Source of the DNA: Ruminococcus sp.
GTDB lineage: Bacteria > Bacillota > Clostridia > Oscillospirales > Acutalibacteraceae
Reading direction: 5' to 3'
Length of the DNA: 64,000 nt
NCBI GenBank assembly: GCA_017404665.1
Contig: JAFRBX010000030.1
Coordinates: 1-64,000 of the forward strand
Positions 17,362 through 26,009 of the stretch are shown piece after piece. Below the pieces are notes generated by a model. The model was not told the origin of the DNA. It did no database searches and saw only the letters and a program-made list of their open reading frames with translations. A program made the translations under genes and the position numbers. Position 1 is the stretch's first letter. Every line of letters starts with the position of its first letter.

Positions 17362-20163
17362 TTGAATAAAAAACAGCGTAAGAAGCTCGATCAAAAAGCG
17401 AATCAATCGTTTAAGCTTGCGCATATCCTGATTGCGGTTGTGGCGATTTTTGAGTGTTTGATTCTCATTGCCTTCACCACCTACAGCTGGATTGAGTCCG
17501 CGTCCTCTCTGATTATCATGAACGGTCCCCAGAGTACCACGACGACGGATAACGTCAATATCGATATTGCGAACGCTCTCAATTATGAAATCGATCTTGA
17601 CGCCGGCGCCGGCAGCGCCCAGCTGATCAACTTCTTCAGCAGCACAAAGTATTATCGCTACGGTAAGGCGTCCTCCGCAGACGGAGAGACCATGTACTTT
17701 CCGAAGAAGAACAATACCTATACCGCTGCGACGGCATATCGCAAGGGCGATACGACTGACTTCAACACCTCTTATTCCTATTTTGATTTTCAGATCAATA
17801 ATAATGTAGGCAACAAGGACTTTTACTTCAACGATGATACCCAAGACAAGCAAAATGTCTTTAAGGTGATCGATCCTTCCGGTTATTTCTCCGGAAAAAC
17901 CTATTCGATCAACGAAGGCGGCACCACACAGAGTTATAACAAGACCGAAGCGATCCGCAGAGCGATGCGTATCTCTATCGTCGATACTTCCGCCGGTGAA
18001 ACGAATAAAGCGATCTATTCACACACCGGTAAGTCGTACAGCGCGCAGAGCGGCACATCCTCTTCGAGTACAGCTGCTGTCAGCATCCGCAAGATCTCGG
18101 ATTATTTCATCTCTGCGAATCACCCTAATCAGGAAAAGCTCTTTACTTCAAAGAAGAATAAGACCATCCGTGTACAGGTACGCATCTGGCTCGAACTGAA
18201 CGATCCTGACTTCGTAGCGGCATTCGGCGCGCCGAGTTCGGCACAATACAGCGACGATGACTATAAAGCCATCGCCGGAACACAGATCGAGATCAACCTC
18301 TCGCTCGGCAACGCGGATAACAACTTCCGTCCCTTCTACTTCGACGATTACACCTTCTCCAACACCTCAGGCAATGTCGGCGGTCACCTGACTGATGACT
18401 ATCAGAATTATAAGCTCTGGTTCCACTGCAGTAATCCTGATAACACCAGCCAATTCAACAATTATGAGATGACCCGTGAGGAGACCTCCGGCGGACGTAC
18501 CCGCTGGTCTTGCGACACCGTTTCGCAGACGGTCACGGATTATCTGTGCGACACGATCCCCAATGTGACCCAATGCTATTTCGCCTACGGTCAGACGGTG
18601 GGCGGAACAGCCACCTACACATGGCCTCTCACCGAGAAGCCTACCTCCGGTACCACCGAATTTATCTATAACGCCTACGGTCGCTATTTGGTCAACTCGA
18701 CCTATTATTGCTCCGGCGTCTGGAACGACAGATCGACCATGCATCTGATCCAGTTCAAGGATTACGGTACCATGCTGGTTTCGGATGACTTCAACCGCTC
18801 CAGCTCCAACTTCCAGATCATCAAGCAGAATCCTGTCGATCACCTCTTTGTCACCAACCAGGCTACCTATAACGCCTCCGGAACCAATCACTACGGTACC
18901 GCCTCGATGTTCTATGACAGCACCAATGAGATTTTCAAGTCCTTTGTACCGCAGACATGGTTGAGCAGCAACGTATACTTCCGCTTCAACCTCGGCAACA
19001 CCGGCTACAGCGGCATCGACCTCTCGTTCGGCAGTACGCCTGTACTCAGCAACGGTACGGATTATATCTATACTGCGCTCGGACAGGATGAGAACTATAC
19101 GCTCGCTTATTATGATCAGCATAATGCGGATAGCGGCAACAGTAACTATATAGCTCCCGGCTTCGGTACATGGGGAGATATCGAACAGATCCACCTCAAC
19201 GCCGAGCTGATCGACTATGATATCAAGGCGTCTGACCGCTTCAAGGTCAGTATCGCAGGTACGGATATTGACTCTACCGCGAAGGAATCGATACCGCTGA
19301 TTCCCGACGCAACAGGAATGGTTTATTCCGCTTATATCCCCGCGGGTTCCGGCGTAACCGCCTCTCCGTTCCTTAAGTTTGTACGCTTAAACGGTGTGAA
19401 TAACAACAACGCTGTCAATGGACGCTGGCTGTCTACCGCGCGGAATGCGAGCGATACCTATTATCCCGTTAAGGTTGACAGTGCCGCCTTGGGCGAAGAT
19501 ACTACCCGCGGCTACTGGAATCTCTCCGTCCTTGTCGACGGTACCTATGAGAACCTGATCTACGATACCTTGACCGACGGCGATGAACAGGGCAGACTCG
19601 AATATTCCTTCGATGGTTCGACCTATGTCACCTTGACGGAAGACAGCGATACTGCCGGCAGTCCGAATCCCGACGATAACCGTATCAGCGCTTATCGCTG
19701 GTATGTACCGTGCAGCGAAGATGAGATCGTCTACTATCGCTGGACGCCGTATTATGGCGATGACGGTCAATTCGGCGGCAACGACGATACATCCTTCGTC
19801 TTTACCCACAACACTGCTAACGGTATGTACTGCGTGATCACCGAGCCTGAAAACGCGGTCACGATCGCCCAGAACACGCCGTCTGAACAGCGTCGTTCCA
19901 TGAGCCTTGCCGCTACCGGCTTTGAGGCGAATGTCGAACAGTCACTGAGCGAGCAGATGGATGATTCTGCCATAAAACTGTTCCCGTCGCCGATCGATGC
20001 GGCGTTCGCCGACGATCTGCGTGCGGCTGAAAAAAGCAATGCAGGCGATACATCATATCCCGCGGATACTGATGACAGTGCTGTGATTGAAGATCAGGCA
20101 TATGAAGATGATCCGACGATACCTGAGTATCAGCCTCGTACCGAATATGAACAGGCTGAGTAG
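17362..20163 (+). CDS. Large TasA-like surface protein with acidic tail
   Basis: A 933-residue protein. TTG 17362 is preferred over GTG 17350 because AAAGGTGG (17346-17353) lies 8 nt before it. A membrane segment (about 22-43) ends in TTYSWIES, a variant of the AWFT pattern. The blocks RAMRISI (200-206) and IWLELNDPDF (275-284) mark the TasA-like domain near the N-terminus. About 550 residues of beta-rich, Tyr/Asn/Thr-rich sequence follow that I do not recognise. The last 60 residues are acidic (DTDDSAVIEDQAYEDDP...), with no sorting motif. Its middle part loosely resembles residues 640-1000 of the preceding giant protein. It is probably a surface subunit or ligand-binding protein. Confidence 0.65.
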   Translation: MNKKQRKKLDQKANQSFKLAHILIAVVAIFECLILIAFTTYSWIESASSLIIMNGPQSTTTTDNVNIDIANALNYEIDLDAGAGSAQLINFFSSTKYYRYGKASSADGETMYFPKKNNTYTAATAYRKGDTTDFNTSYSYFDFQINNNVGNKDFYFNDDTQDKQNVFKVIDPSGYFSGKTYSINEGGTTQSYNKTEAIRRAMRISIVDTSAGETNKAIYSHTGKSYSAQSGTSSSSTAAVSIRKISDYFISANHPNQEKLFTSKKNKTIRVQVRIWLELNDPDFVAAFGAPSSAQYSDDDYKAIAGTQIEINLSLGNADNNFRPFYFDDYTFSNTSGNVGGHLTDDYQNYKLWFHCSNPDNTSQFNNYEMTREETSGGRTRWSCDTVSQTVTDYLCDTIPNVTQCYFAYGQTVGGTATYTWPLTEKPTSGTTEFIYNAYGRYLVNSTYYCSGVWNDRSTMHLIQFKDYGTMLVSDDFNRSSSNFQIIKQNPVDHLFVTNQATYNASGTNHYGTASMFYDSTNEIFKSFVPQTWLSSNVYFRFNLGNTGYSGIDLSFGSTPVLSNGTDYIYTALGQDENYTLAYYDQHNADSGNSNYIAPGFGTWGDIEQIHLNAELIDYDIKASDRFKVSIAGTDIDSTAKESIPLIPDATGMVYSAYIPAGSGVTASPFLKFVRLNGVNNNNAVNGRWLSTARNASDTYYPVKVDSAALGEDTTRGYWNLSVLVDGTYENLIYDTLTDGDEQGRLEYSFDGSTYVTLTEDSDTAGSPNPDDNRISAYRWYVPCSEDEIVYYRWTPYYGDDGQFGGNDDTSFVFTHNTANGMYCVITEPENAVTIAQNTPSEQRRSMSLAATGFEANVEQSLSEQMDDSAIKLFPSPIDAAFADDLRAAEKSNAGDTSYPADTDDSAVIEDQAYEDDPTIPEYQPRTEYEQAE

Positions 20164-20253
20164 TTGCGTTAATGTCTTTGCCGTTGGTTTAACCGACGGC
20201 GTCAGCTCTCAGCTGTTCGATAAATTCAAAAATTGACAGAAAGGAGTATTAAT

Positions 20254-22887
20254 ATGGCAGGTCGTAAAAACAATCATTATCACTATGCCGAAAAATTTGA
20301 TGATAAACGTCGCAGACAGTGCAGATTGTTTGTTCCCCGACGCGCTTTATTTGTCGCCGTATTATTCCTCCTTATATTCGGTCTTGTTTCTACCACTTTC
20401 GCTGCCTATGTTTCTTCTGATGATTTTGAAGTGAAAGAACACTCCATTCTGGTTGACGTCCGTACTGCCAAAGCGGAGAGGGATATTGCCTTCACCGGCG
20501 CCAACGCCGATCTCGCGGCGACTGGTTTTTCCTGCTCCGGCGGTTATATCTACTTTGACGCCAACGGATGGACGATCCCCAGCGGCTACAGTGTTTATTT
20601 TGTGATCGGTAGAAATCATGATGCTTGGTGGGCTACGTCTTATCAGATGACGAACATCTCGGGCACCACGACATGGTATCTGAACATGGGCTCTTGGGGC
20701 ACCGGAAATAACGAATGGCCGACGCAGCTTTGCTTCCTTGTTTCAAACTCTTCCATCAATCAGGGCAATTCTCCTGAGCAGATTAAGAATAATTCATCCT
20801 ATCGTTATAATAATCAGTATACGAATACTTACGGAGGTACTGATCTCAGCAGCGGCACCTATTATTACTTCGGAAAGACGTCCGGCACGAACAGTAATCT
20901 TTCCTGTACATCGGACAGCAATGGTTCGAACACACTGCTCAACTCCGTCTTAAATGCCTATGCTACCACCAAACAGGGTTCCGGAAGCTATTCCCCCGGT
21001 ACAACCGGCGGTACGATCACTGTGACCGGTATGACTAAAACTGCGACTAGCGAAACAAGTACAGATACGTTCAGCATCGGGCACGGTCAGACCAATTATC
21101 CGATCGTCGGTTCATCAGTGAGCCTTTCCGCCACTGCCGCTGCGGGCTATACGTTCGATGGTTTCTATCCGAATAACGGAAAGTCCGGTACGGCTTATGG
21201 CAATTCGATCGTGATGACCGCGATCGGCAGTTCGACCACGAATGTTTACGCTCATTTTTATGAGAACATGCACAGCGTAACGCTTGCTAACGATGTAGAC
21301 AACACGACAACGTCCTACAGCAACTGTATCGGCGTCGCGACAACCAAATCGTTTACCGCGCCGACCAAGTCCGGCTACACCTTCTCGAGCTGGACTGTCC
21401 CGACCGGGATGACGATCACCAGCGGTACGACTTCTTCCTCTACGATCACCGTCAAGTGTACTTCGTCCGCCGCGGCTACGCTGACGCTGACCGCAAACTA
21501 CACCATCAACCCGCCCACCAACGTTTCGATCACTGATAACTCGATGAAGGTCGGCGATGCGGCTGTCAGCCTCAATCCTCAGTATACAGTATCGAGCGGT
21601 ATTACCGCCAACGTATCCTATTCCATCGTAGACGAGAACGGCAACGACGCTTCTTCCGTCGCTTCTGTTACTAACGGTAACTTCACCGCTTCGATCCCCG
21701 GCGAGTACACGGTCACCATTTCGGTTACCGCTACCGACGGCACCCGGACTTCATCCGCTGTGACCGACACCGCTACGGTGATCGTTTCACCTGCCGTTCC
21801 GACTTGGACGCTGACGATGGCAGGCTATGATACCGGTACCGGTTCTCAGGCGGATCCCTATCTGGTGACTCTCGGCTCGAACTTCAGCTTTACCGCTGCG
21901 ATCACGAATCCGCCGAACGATAACAACTATGTCTATACATGGTATAACGGCGACGGCGAAGTGCTCGGCACCGGCAGCAGCTTCACCTTTGGCGCAGCGA
22001 CCGCCTCTGAGGCGACCACGTCGAGTGTTGAGGTCGAGGTATACTGCGTCGTATCTTATACCGGCGCTTCTCCGACCACGACGAGCGGTTCGATCAGTAA
22101 GTATTATATCATCAAGTCGCTGATCAAATCCTACGAGATCCCCGATATGCAGAAGATCTACGCGACGCCTAACGACGCGAAGATGGATATTATCTATAAT
22201 ATCACTAATCCTTCTCAGTATGATACTTCGCTGTATTTCTCGTCCGATAATCTGACATTCTATCAGGTGGATGTCGCTCACGGCGCTTTTCTCGGTACTG
22301 TGATAGGTACTCAAGTGATAGACGGAACCACATACGACAAATATCAATATGATCCCTATGCAGAGATGTTCCCCGTCGGTCCCAAGTTCTTCTATCTCGC
22401 TATGAGTAAGACCGGCGCCAGCGCAAAGACAGATGTGATTCATACCACCGTCGGTGCAAGTAGCACAGTGCAGAATCGTCCTGTCTACTTTATCAACAAC
22501 ATCGGCGCTTTGGATCTCAGCACCTATCGTGTCATGGCGTTCTACGTCGACGGGAACGGTGATTTGAAGTACCAGACGGCGCAGGATGTTTATAAGGGTA
22601 TCGCAGGCAAGACGCAGAATCAGCGTTTCCGCGTGATGATTCCGTCCGACGCAACGAAGATATCCTTTGCTGTCGCGAAGCGTACCAAGTATAATATCCC
22701 TGATGACAGTACCAACGCGCCTGCATACAGTTCAAGTTTCTTCTATGCCTATACCGATTATGTGACTCTTTCGGATAATTATAATACCGTGAAAGCGACC
22801 GCTATGTCCAATACAGAGTCCGATCCCGATGCTGATCCGCTGTATTTGATGACGACACAGTATCTGGCATATCAGACCACCGGCTGA
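20254..22887 (+). CDS. Large exported surface protein with InlB-like and Ig-like repeats
   Basis: An 877-residue protein with ATG 20254 behind AAAGGAG (20240-20246). A long basic N-terminus precedes a membrane segment (about 30-51) that ends in TTFAAYVS, a weak SipW-type pattern. The first outside domain (about 75-215) has CBM-like features (YIYFDANGWTIPSGYSVYF) but lacks the NNG/QT signature. Next come one or two InlB/bacterial-Ig type repeats (VSLSATAAAGYTFDGFY, then YTFSSWTVPTGM), a PKD or Ig-like pair (about 420-610) and a C-terminal domain of unknown kind. I do not find the RAxRI or IWxEG blocks. It may be an adhesin or spacer protein displayed with the fibre. Confidence 0.65.
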   Translation: MAGRKNNHYHYAEKFDDKRRRQCRLFVPRRALFVAVLFLLIFGLVSTTFAAYVSSDDFEVKEHSILVDVRTAKAERDIAFTGANADLAATGFSCSGGYIYFDANGWTIPSGYSVYFVIGRNHDAWWATSYQMTNISGTTTWYLNMGSWGTGNNEWPTQLCFLVSNSSINQGNSPEQIKNNSSYRYNNQYTNTYGGTDLSSGTYYYFGKTSGTNSNLSCTSDSNGSNTLLNSVLNAYATTKQGSGSYSPGTTGGTITVTGMTKTATSETSTDTFSIGHGQTNYPIVGSSVSLSATAAAGYTFDGFYPNNGKSGTAYGNSIVMTAIGSSTTNVYAHFYENMHSVTLANDVDNTTTSYSNCIGVATTKSFTAPTKSGYTFSSWTVPTGMTITSGTTSSSTITVKCTSSAAATLTLTANYTINPPTNVSITDNSMKVGDAAVSLNPQYTVSSGITANVSYSIVDENGNDASSVASVTNGNFTASIPGEYTVTISVTATDGTRTSSAVTDTATVIVSPAVPTWTLTMAGYDTGTGSQADPYLVTLGSNFSFTAAITNPPNDNNYVYTWYNGDGEVLGTGSSFTFGAATASEATTSSVEVEVYCVVSYTGASPTTTSGSISKYYIIKSLIKSYEIPDMQKIYATPNDAKMDIIYNITNPSQYDTSLYFSSDNLTFYQVDVAHGAFLGTVIGTQVIDGTTYDKYQYDPYAEMFPVGPKFFYLAMSKTGASAKTDVIHTTVGASSTVQNRPVYFINNIGALDLSTYRVMAFYVDGNGDLKYQTAQDVYKGIAGKTQNQRFRVMIPSDATKISFAVAKRTKYNIPDDSTNAPAYSSSFFYAYTDYVTLSDNYNTVKATAMSNTESDPDADPLYLMTTQYLAYQTTG

Positions 22888-22919
22888 TGCTGAATACAAC
22901 AAAAAAGGAGGTGAACCGA

Positions 22920-23567
22920 ATGAAAGCAAATAACAAGCGTAGATCAAAGACAGAGCAGATGAAAAAATCGATTAAGCGCCGCGGTGTGATTTTGATCAGT
23001 GTTTTAGCTGTACTGATTCTTATGGTTAACGTGATAACCGCCAGCTATTCATGGTTCACCCCCGGCAAAGTTAACGGCGCCGGTATGGAGTATGTCGACA
23101 CGATCGCTAACCGTTCGGAACAGTGTACCTTTAAGACCTACAGAGGGACAAAAATTACCAGTTATTCCTCCGGACACTATATTGATCAGATCGATTACAA
23201 TACTGAGATCACGACCGAAAGCGTTCCTGCCGGAGAGACGAAGTATTTTCGCACCTCTATCGTCAATGCCGATACCGCTAACGCTTCCGATGTTTCACTG
23301 TATTTCTCTTCTTTCGGTCAGGCGAACTGTAACCTGACGGTCGCAGTCATATTCCCGTCTAACACGGTTCGTACAGTCAGCGCTGCGCAAACGGATTATT
23401 GTCTGATCCGCAACGCTTACGTTAAGGTCCATGACGAGAAAGATGTTGACGGTCCCGGTCTGTTGCAGGTTGACTGGTTTGTCAAAAATACCGGTTCAAG
23501 CGCAGTTACGGTCAACGTTGGCCCGATGGGCGGATCGAATGCAAATATGTATATTCTGTACAACTAA
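22920..23567 (+). CDS. SipW-type exported small surface protein
   Basis: A 215-residue protein at the end of the locus, starting at ATG 22920 behind AAAGGAGGTG. A very basic N-terminus and membrane segment (about 22-42) end in ASYSWFTPG, as in SipW substrates. The outside domain is beta-rich and ends NMYILYN, with no cell-wall signal. The IWxEGxDP block is missing, so it is either a divergent member or a different fold exported by the same route. A strong terminator follows. Confidence 0.65.
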   Translation: MKANNKRRSKTEQMKKSIKRRGVILISVLAVLILMVNVITASYSWFTPGKVNGAGMEYVDTIANRSEQCTFKTYRGTKITSYSSGHYIDQIDYNTEITTESVPAGETKYFRTSIVNADTANASDVSLYFSSFGQANCNLTVAVIFPSNTVRTVSAAQTDYCLIRNAYVKVHDEKDVDGPGLLQVDWFVKNTGSSAVTVNVGPMGGSNANMYILYN

Positions 23568-23578
23568 AACCAACTGCT

Positions 23579-23607
23579 CGGCGAGCCTTTCGGCTCGCCG
23601 TTTTTTT
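23579..23607 (+). terminator. Terminator of the surface-protein locus
   Basis: A perfect 9-bp stem (CGGCGAGCC against GGCTCGCCG) with a TTTC loop followed by seven T. It ends the run begun at 3053. Confidence 0.95.
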
Positions 23608-23733
23608 GCTTTACAGGAAACTGCTCGTTTCCGTAAAGTAAAAAAAGATTTGTATGTCCTCCCAGTTTGTTGCTGCGCAACAACGGGATGAGGCTTCCGA
23701 AATGCGCGCGTGCGCGATTTCTTGCAATTGTTC

Positions 23734-23763
23734 TTGACGAGCTGTATATTTATCCTTTATAAT
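23734..23763 (+). promoter_or_regulatory. Promoter of the second SipW-like peptidase gene
   Basis: TTGACG at 23734-23739, an 18-nt spacer and TATAAT at 23758-23763, 34 nt before the ATG. The peptidase therefore has expression separate from the run before it. Confidence 0.8.
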
Positions 23764-23797
23764 ATCAGTATCAATTTGATTAGGGTGATATCATTTC

Positions 23798-24403
23798 ATG
23801 AAACGGAAAAATAAGGTGAAAAGAATTTTCAATCTTCTTTCTACAGTGCTGCTGGTAGCGTTGATCCTTCTTGTTGTCGTCATCTTTATCATGCGTATCA
23901 CCGGTCACGTTCCCTCCATATTCGGGTTTACCGTCTATCGGGTTCAGTCCGACAGCATGGAGCCGGTTCTCATGGTCGGCGATGTGATCATCGATAAAAA
24001 GGTTGCTCCCGAAGAGATTCAGAAGGGTGATATTATCACTTATGACAGCTATATGGGAACGCTGGCAGGTCAAACGATCACTCACCGTGTTGTGACCGAG
24101 CCCGAGTGCAGGAACGGCACCTATTACTATCAGACACAGGGTGACAGAGCAGGAGCCCCGCTGGATGATGTGATCAGCTATGATCAAGTGGAGGGAAAGT
24201 ATATTACAAAGGTCACATGGCTGAACAGCGTATATTCCTTTTTCCTTTCACCATACGGTTTGATAACGTTTATCCTGATCATCATGGTGCTGTTCGGCTA
24301 CGAGATGATTTCACTTGTTGTGTCATACAGGTCACTGGAGGAAAAGGACGACGATTACTACGAGCCAAAACCCAAAAAGCCCGGAAAAAAACGTAAAAAA
24401 TAA
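23798..24403 (+). CDS. Second SipW-like signal peptidase I (ER-type)
   Basis: A 201-residue peptidase with a basic start, a membrane segment (about 10-32), the serine motif QSDSMEP (Ser53), VGDVIIDK, KGDIITYD, the histidine motif THRVV (His96), TQGDRAG and a C-terminal membrane segment (about 148-175), followed by a Lys/Pro-rich tail. His in place of Lys again marks the ER/archaeal class. It is compact and close to Bacillus SipW in size, unlike the long-tailed enzyme at 6194. It has its own promoter and terminator. Two such enzymes flanking one locus suggest different substrates or conditions. Confidence 0.9.
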   Translation: MKRKNKVKRIFNLLSTVLLVALILLVVVIFIMRITGHVPSIFGFTVYRVQSDSMEPVLMVGDVIIDKKVAPEEIQKGDIITYDSYMGTLAGQTITHRVVTEPECRNGTYYYQTQGDRAGAPLDDVISYDQVEGKYITKVTWLNSVYSFFLSPYGLITFILIIMVLFGYEMISLVVSYRSLEEKDDDYYEPKPKKPGKKRKK

Positions 24404-24409
24404 AAAAAG

Positions 24410-24460
24410 AATACGGACTGCCGAACAACTCGAAAAGTTACGGCAGTCCGTATTTTATTC
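24410..24460. terminator. Bidirectional terminator
   Basis: A 14-bp perfect stem (AATACGGACTGCCG against CGGCAGTCCGTATT, 24410-24423 and 24441-24454) with A-rich and T-rich flanks, between the peptidase gene and the convergent lipoprotein gene. Confidence 0.9.
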
Positions 24461-24967
24461 ATATGTATACTCAGTGATGACGGCTCCATTGTGGTTGCGA
24501 AAGATATATCTGATTTTCGGATTCTCTACTTCAACATATTTTCTCAGCTGAGATAGCAGGTATTGCGCTATCTCATTATCGGGATCAAATGACTCTTCGA
24601 GCTTTTCCTTTATTTCATCGACGTTATCATACTGTTTGATATAGGTGTAATCATAAACCAACATATTTTGATCGGCGTAGATTGTGTAGGTCATTACGTC
24701 AGTTGTATAGACGTCTTCATCCGTTTCACCGAGGGAATAGTCAATGTATTCTTCTATTGTAGAAAAATGAAGTTCGACAGAAGGGTCTTGGGATGTAGGC
24801 TCGACTATGTTGATCAAAGAATCTTGGGCAGTGGGATCGATAGCGCGGACAGTTTCTTCAGCAGCTGCAGTGCTCTCTTCAGGGACAGAGTCGTTTTCTG
24901 AGCACGCTCCGAACAAAGAGCAGCTAACACAGATAATAATGATGATAAAAAAGACAGTTTTGTTCAA
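24455..24967 (-). CDS. Lipoprotein, DUF4854-like
   Basis: A 170-residue protein with a hydrophobic signal and lipobox LFGAC (Cys near residue 21), so it should be lipid-anchored outside. After an acidic linker it has a small domain with VMTYTIYADQNMLVYDYTY and a final IRYIFRNHNGAVITEYTY. That pattern fits the DUF4854 family of small Firmicute proteins of unknown function. It is a single gene convergent with the second SipW-like gene. Confidence 0.65.
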   Translation of the reverse strand: MNKTVFFIIIIICVSCSLFGACSENDSVPEESTAAAEETVRAIDPTAQDSLINIVEPTSQDPSVELHFSTIEEYIDYSLGETDEDVYTTDVMTYTIYADQNMLVYDYTYIKQYDNVDEIKEKLEESFDPDNEIAQYLLSQLRKYVEVENPKIRYIFRNHNGAVITEYTYE

Positions 24968-25135
24968 TTAATTGCAAACCTTCCTTTGTCAGAAGCAGCA
25001 GAGAACCGGGATCGTCCTGAATGCTTTGCTCAATTTTTGATTATATTATACCTTGATAATTGACAGTGTCAAGTAAAACTGTGCGTCATTAATGTCCCAA
25101 CGCGCTCAATGATGGTTAAAATGCTTTCATAATTA

Positions 25136-25164
25136 TTGCAATCCACCACAATTTGTGTTACAAT
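25136..25164 (+). promoter_or_regulatory. Promoter upstream of radC
   Basis: TTGCAA at 25136-25141, a 17-nt spacer and TACAAT at 25159-25164, about 75 nt before the start. I see nothing else in the gap from 24968 to 25135. Confidence 0.65.
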
Positions 25165-25238
25165 CAATATATAATGGCTAAATATAGGGTTTTATACTGA
25201 TAACGATCATATCAGGCGTATCTTAAGGAGGAGTGGGT

Positions 25239-25916
25239 ATGCAGAAAGCCGATCACAGCGGTCATCGCGTCCGTATGAAAAAGAAGCTCGCCGAACACGG
25301 CTTGGACGCGTTTGAGCCGCATGAAGTGCTGGAGATCCTTTTGTATTATGCCATCCCTCAGCGCAATACGAACGATATTGCCAAAAACCTGATCGACCGC
25401 TACGGTTCTTTTTCCGCTGTGCTGGATGCTCCTCTGGATTCCTTGATCAAATTCGGTCTGACGGAGCATCAAGCGCTCTATCTGAAAATGATTCCCGACG
25501 TCACGCGCCTATATATGCTGGACAAGTATCATAACGCTGATAAGGTGCTTGACAGCGAGAATATCGCCCGCTATATCATCGACAAATTTATCGGCTATGA
25601 GGAAAAGGAGCATGTTCTCTTGATCCTGATGGATAAAAAGGGGAAAGAGGTCTACAGCGGGATGATCGCCCGCGGAGATTTTCACAGCGCGAACATTTCT
25701 GTGCGCGAGATTGTCACGCTGGCGCTGAACTACGGCGCGGTCTCTGCCATTCTGGCGCACAGCCATCCCAGCGGCTACGCGATGCCCTCCAGAGAGGACG
25801 TCATGGTGACGCGCGATCTGAAAAAAGCGCTCGCACTGGTGAAGGTGGAGCTGGTCGATCATTTTATCGTTGCCGATCACGACTGCGTTTCGCTGGCAGA
25901 ATCAGAATTGATTTAA
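25239..25916 (+). CDS. radC: RadC family protein
   Basis: A 225-residue protein of normal RadC length. The N-terminal helical part (HxxRMKKKL, FEPHEVLEILLYYAIP) is followed by an MPN/JAB-type domain with the metal motif AHSHPSGYAMPSREDV (about 170-185). ATG 25239 follows AAGGAGGAG closely. The family was named for a DNA repair phenotype later disputed, and its true activity is uncertain. It precedes uvrB, separated by a perfect 9-bp inverted repeat (CCTGAACAT/ATGTTCAGG, 25933-25963). Confidence 0.9.
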   Translation: MQKADHSGHRVRMKKKLAEHGLDAFEPHEVLEILLYYAIPQRNTNDIAKNLIDRYGSFSAVLDAPLDSLIKFGLTEHQALYLKMIPDVTRLYMLDKYHNADKVLDSENIARYIIDKFIGYEEKEHVLLILMDKKGKEVYSGMIARGDFHSANISVREIVTLALNYGAVSAILAHSHPSGYAMPSREDVMVTRDLKKALALVKVELVDHFIVADHDCVSLAESELI

Positions 25917-26009
25917 AACTTCCTTGCAGGGTCCTGAACATGTGTAAAGAGCGTATGTTCAGGGATTGTGGCAATGACAGACTATCACTATACATTTAGA
26001 GGACGATGA

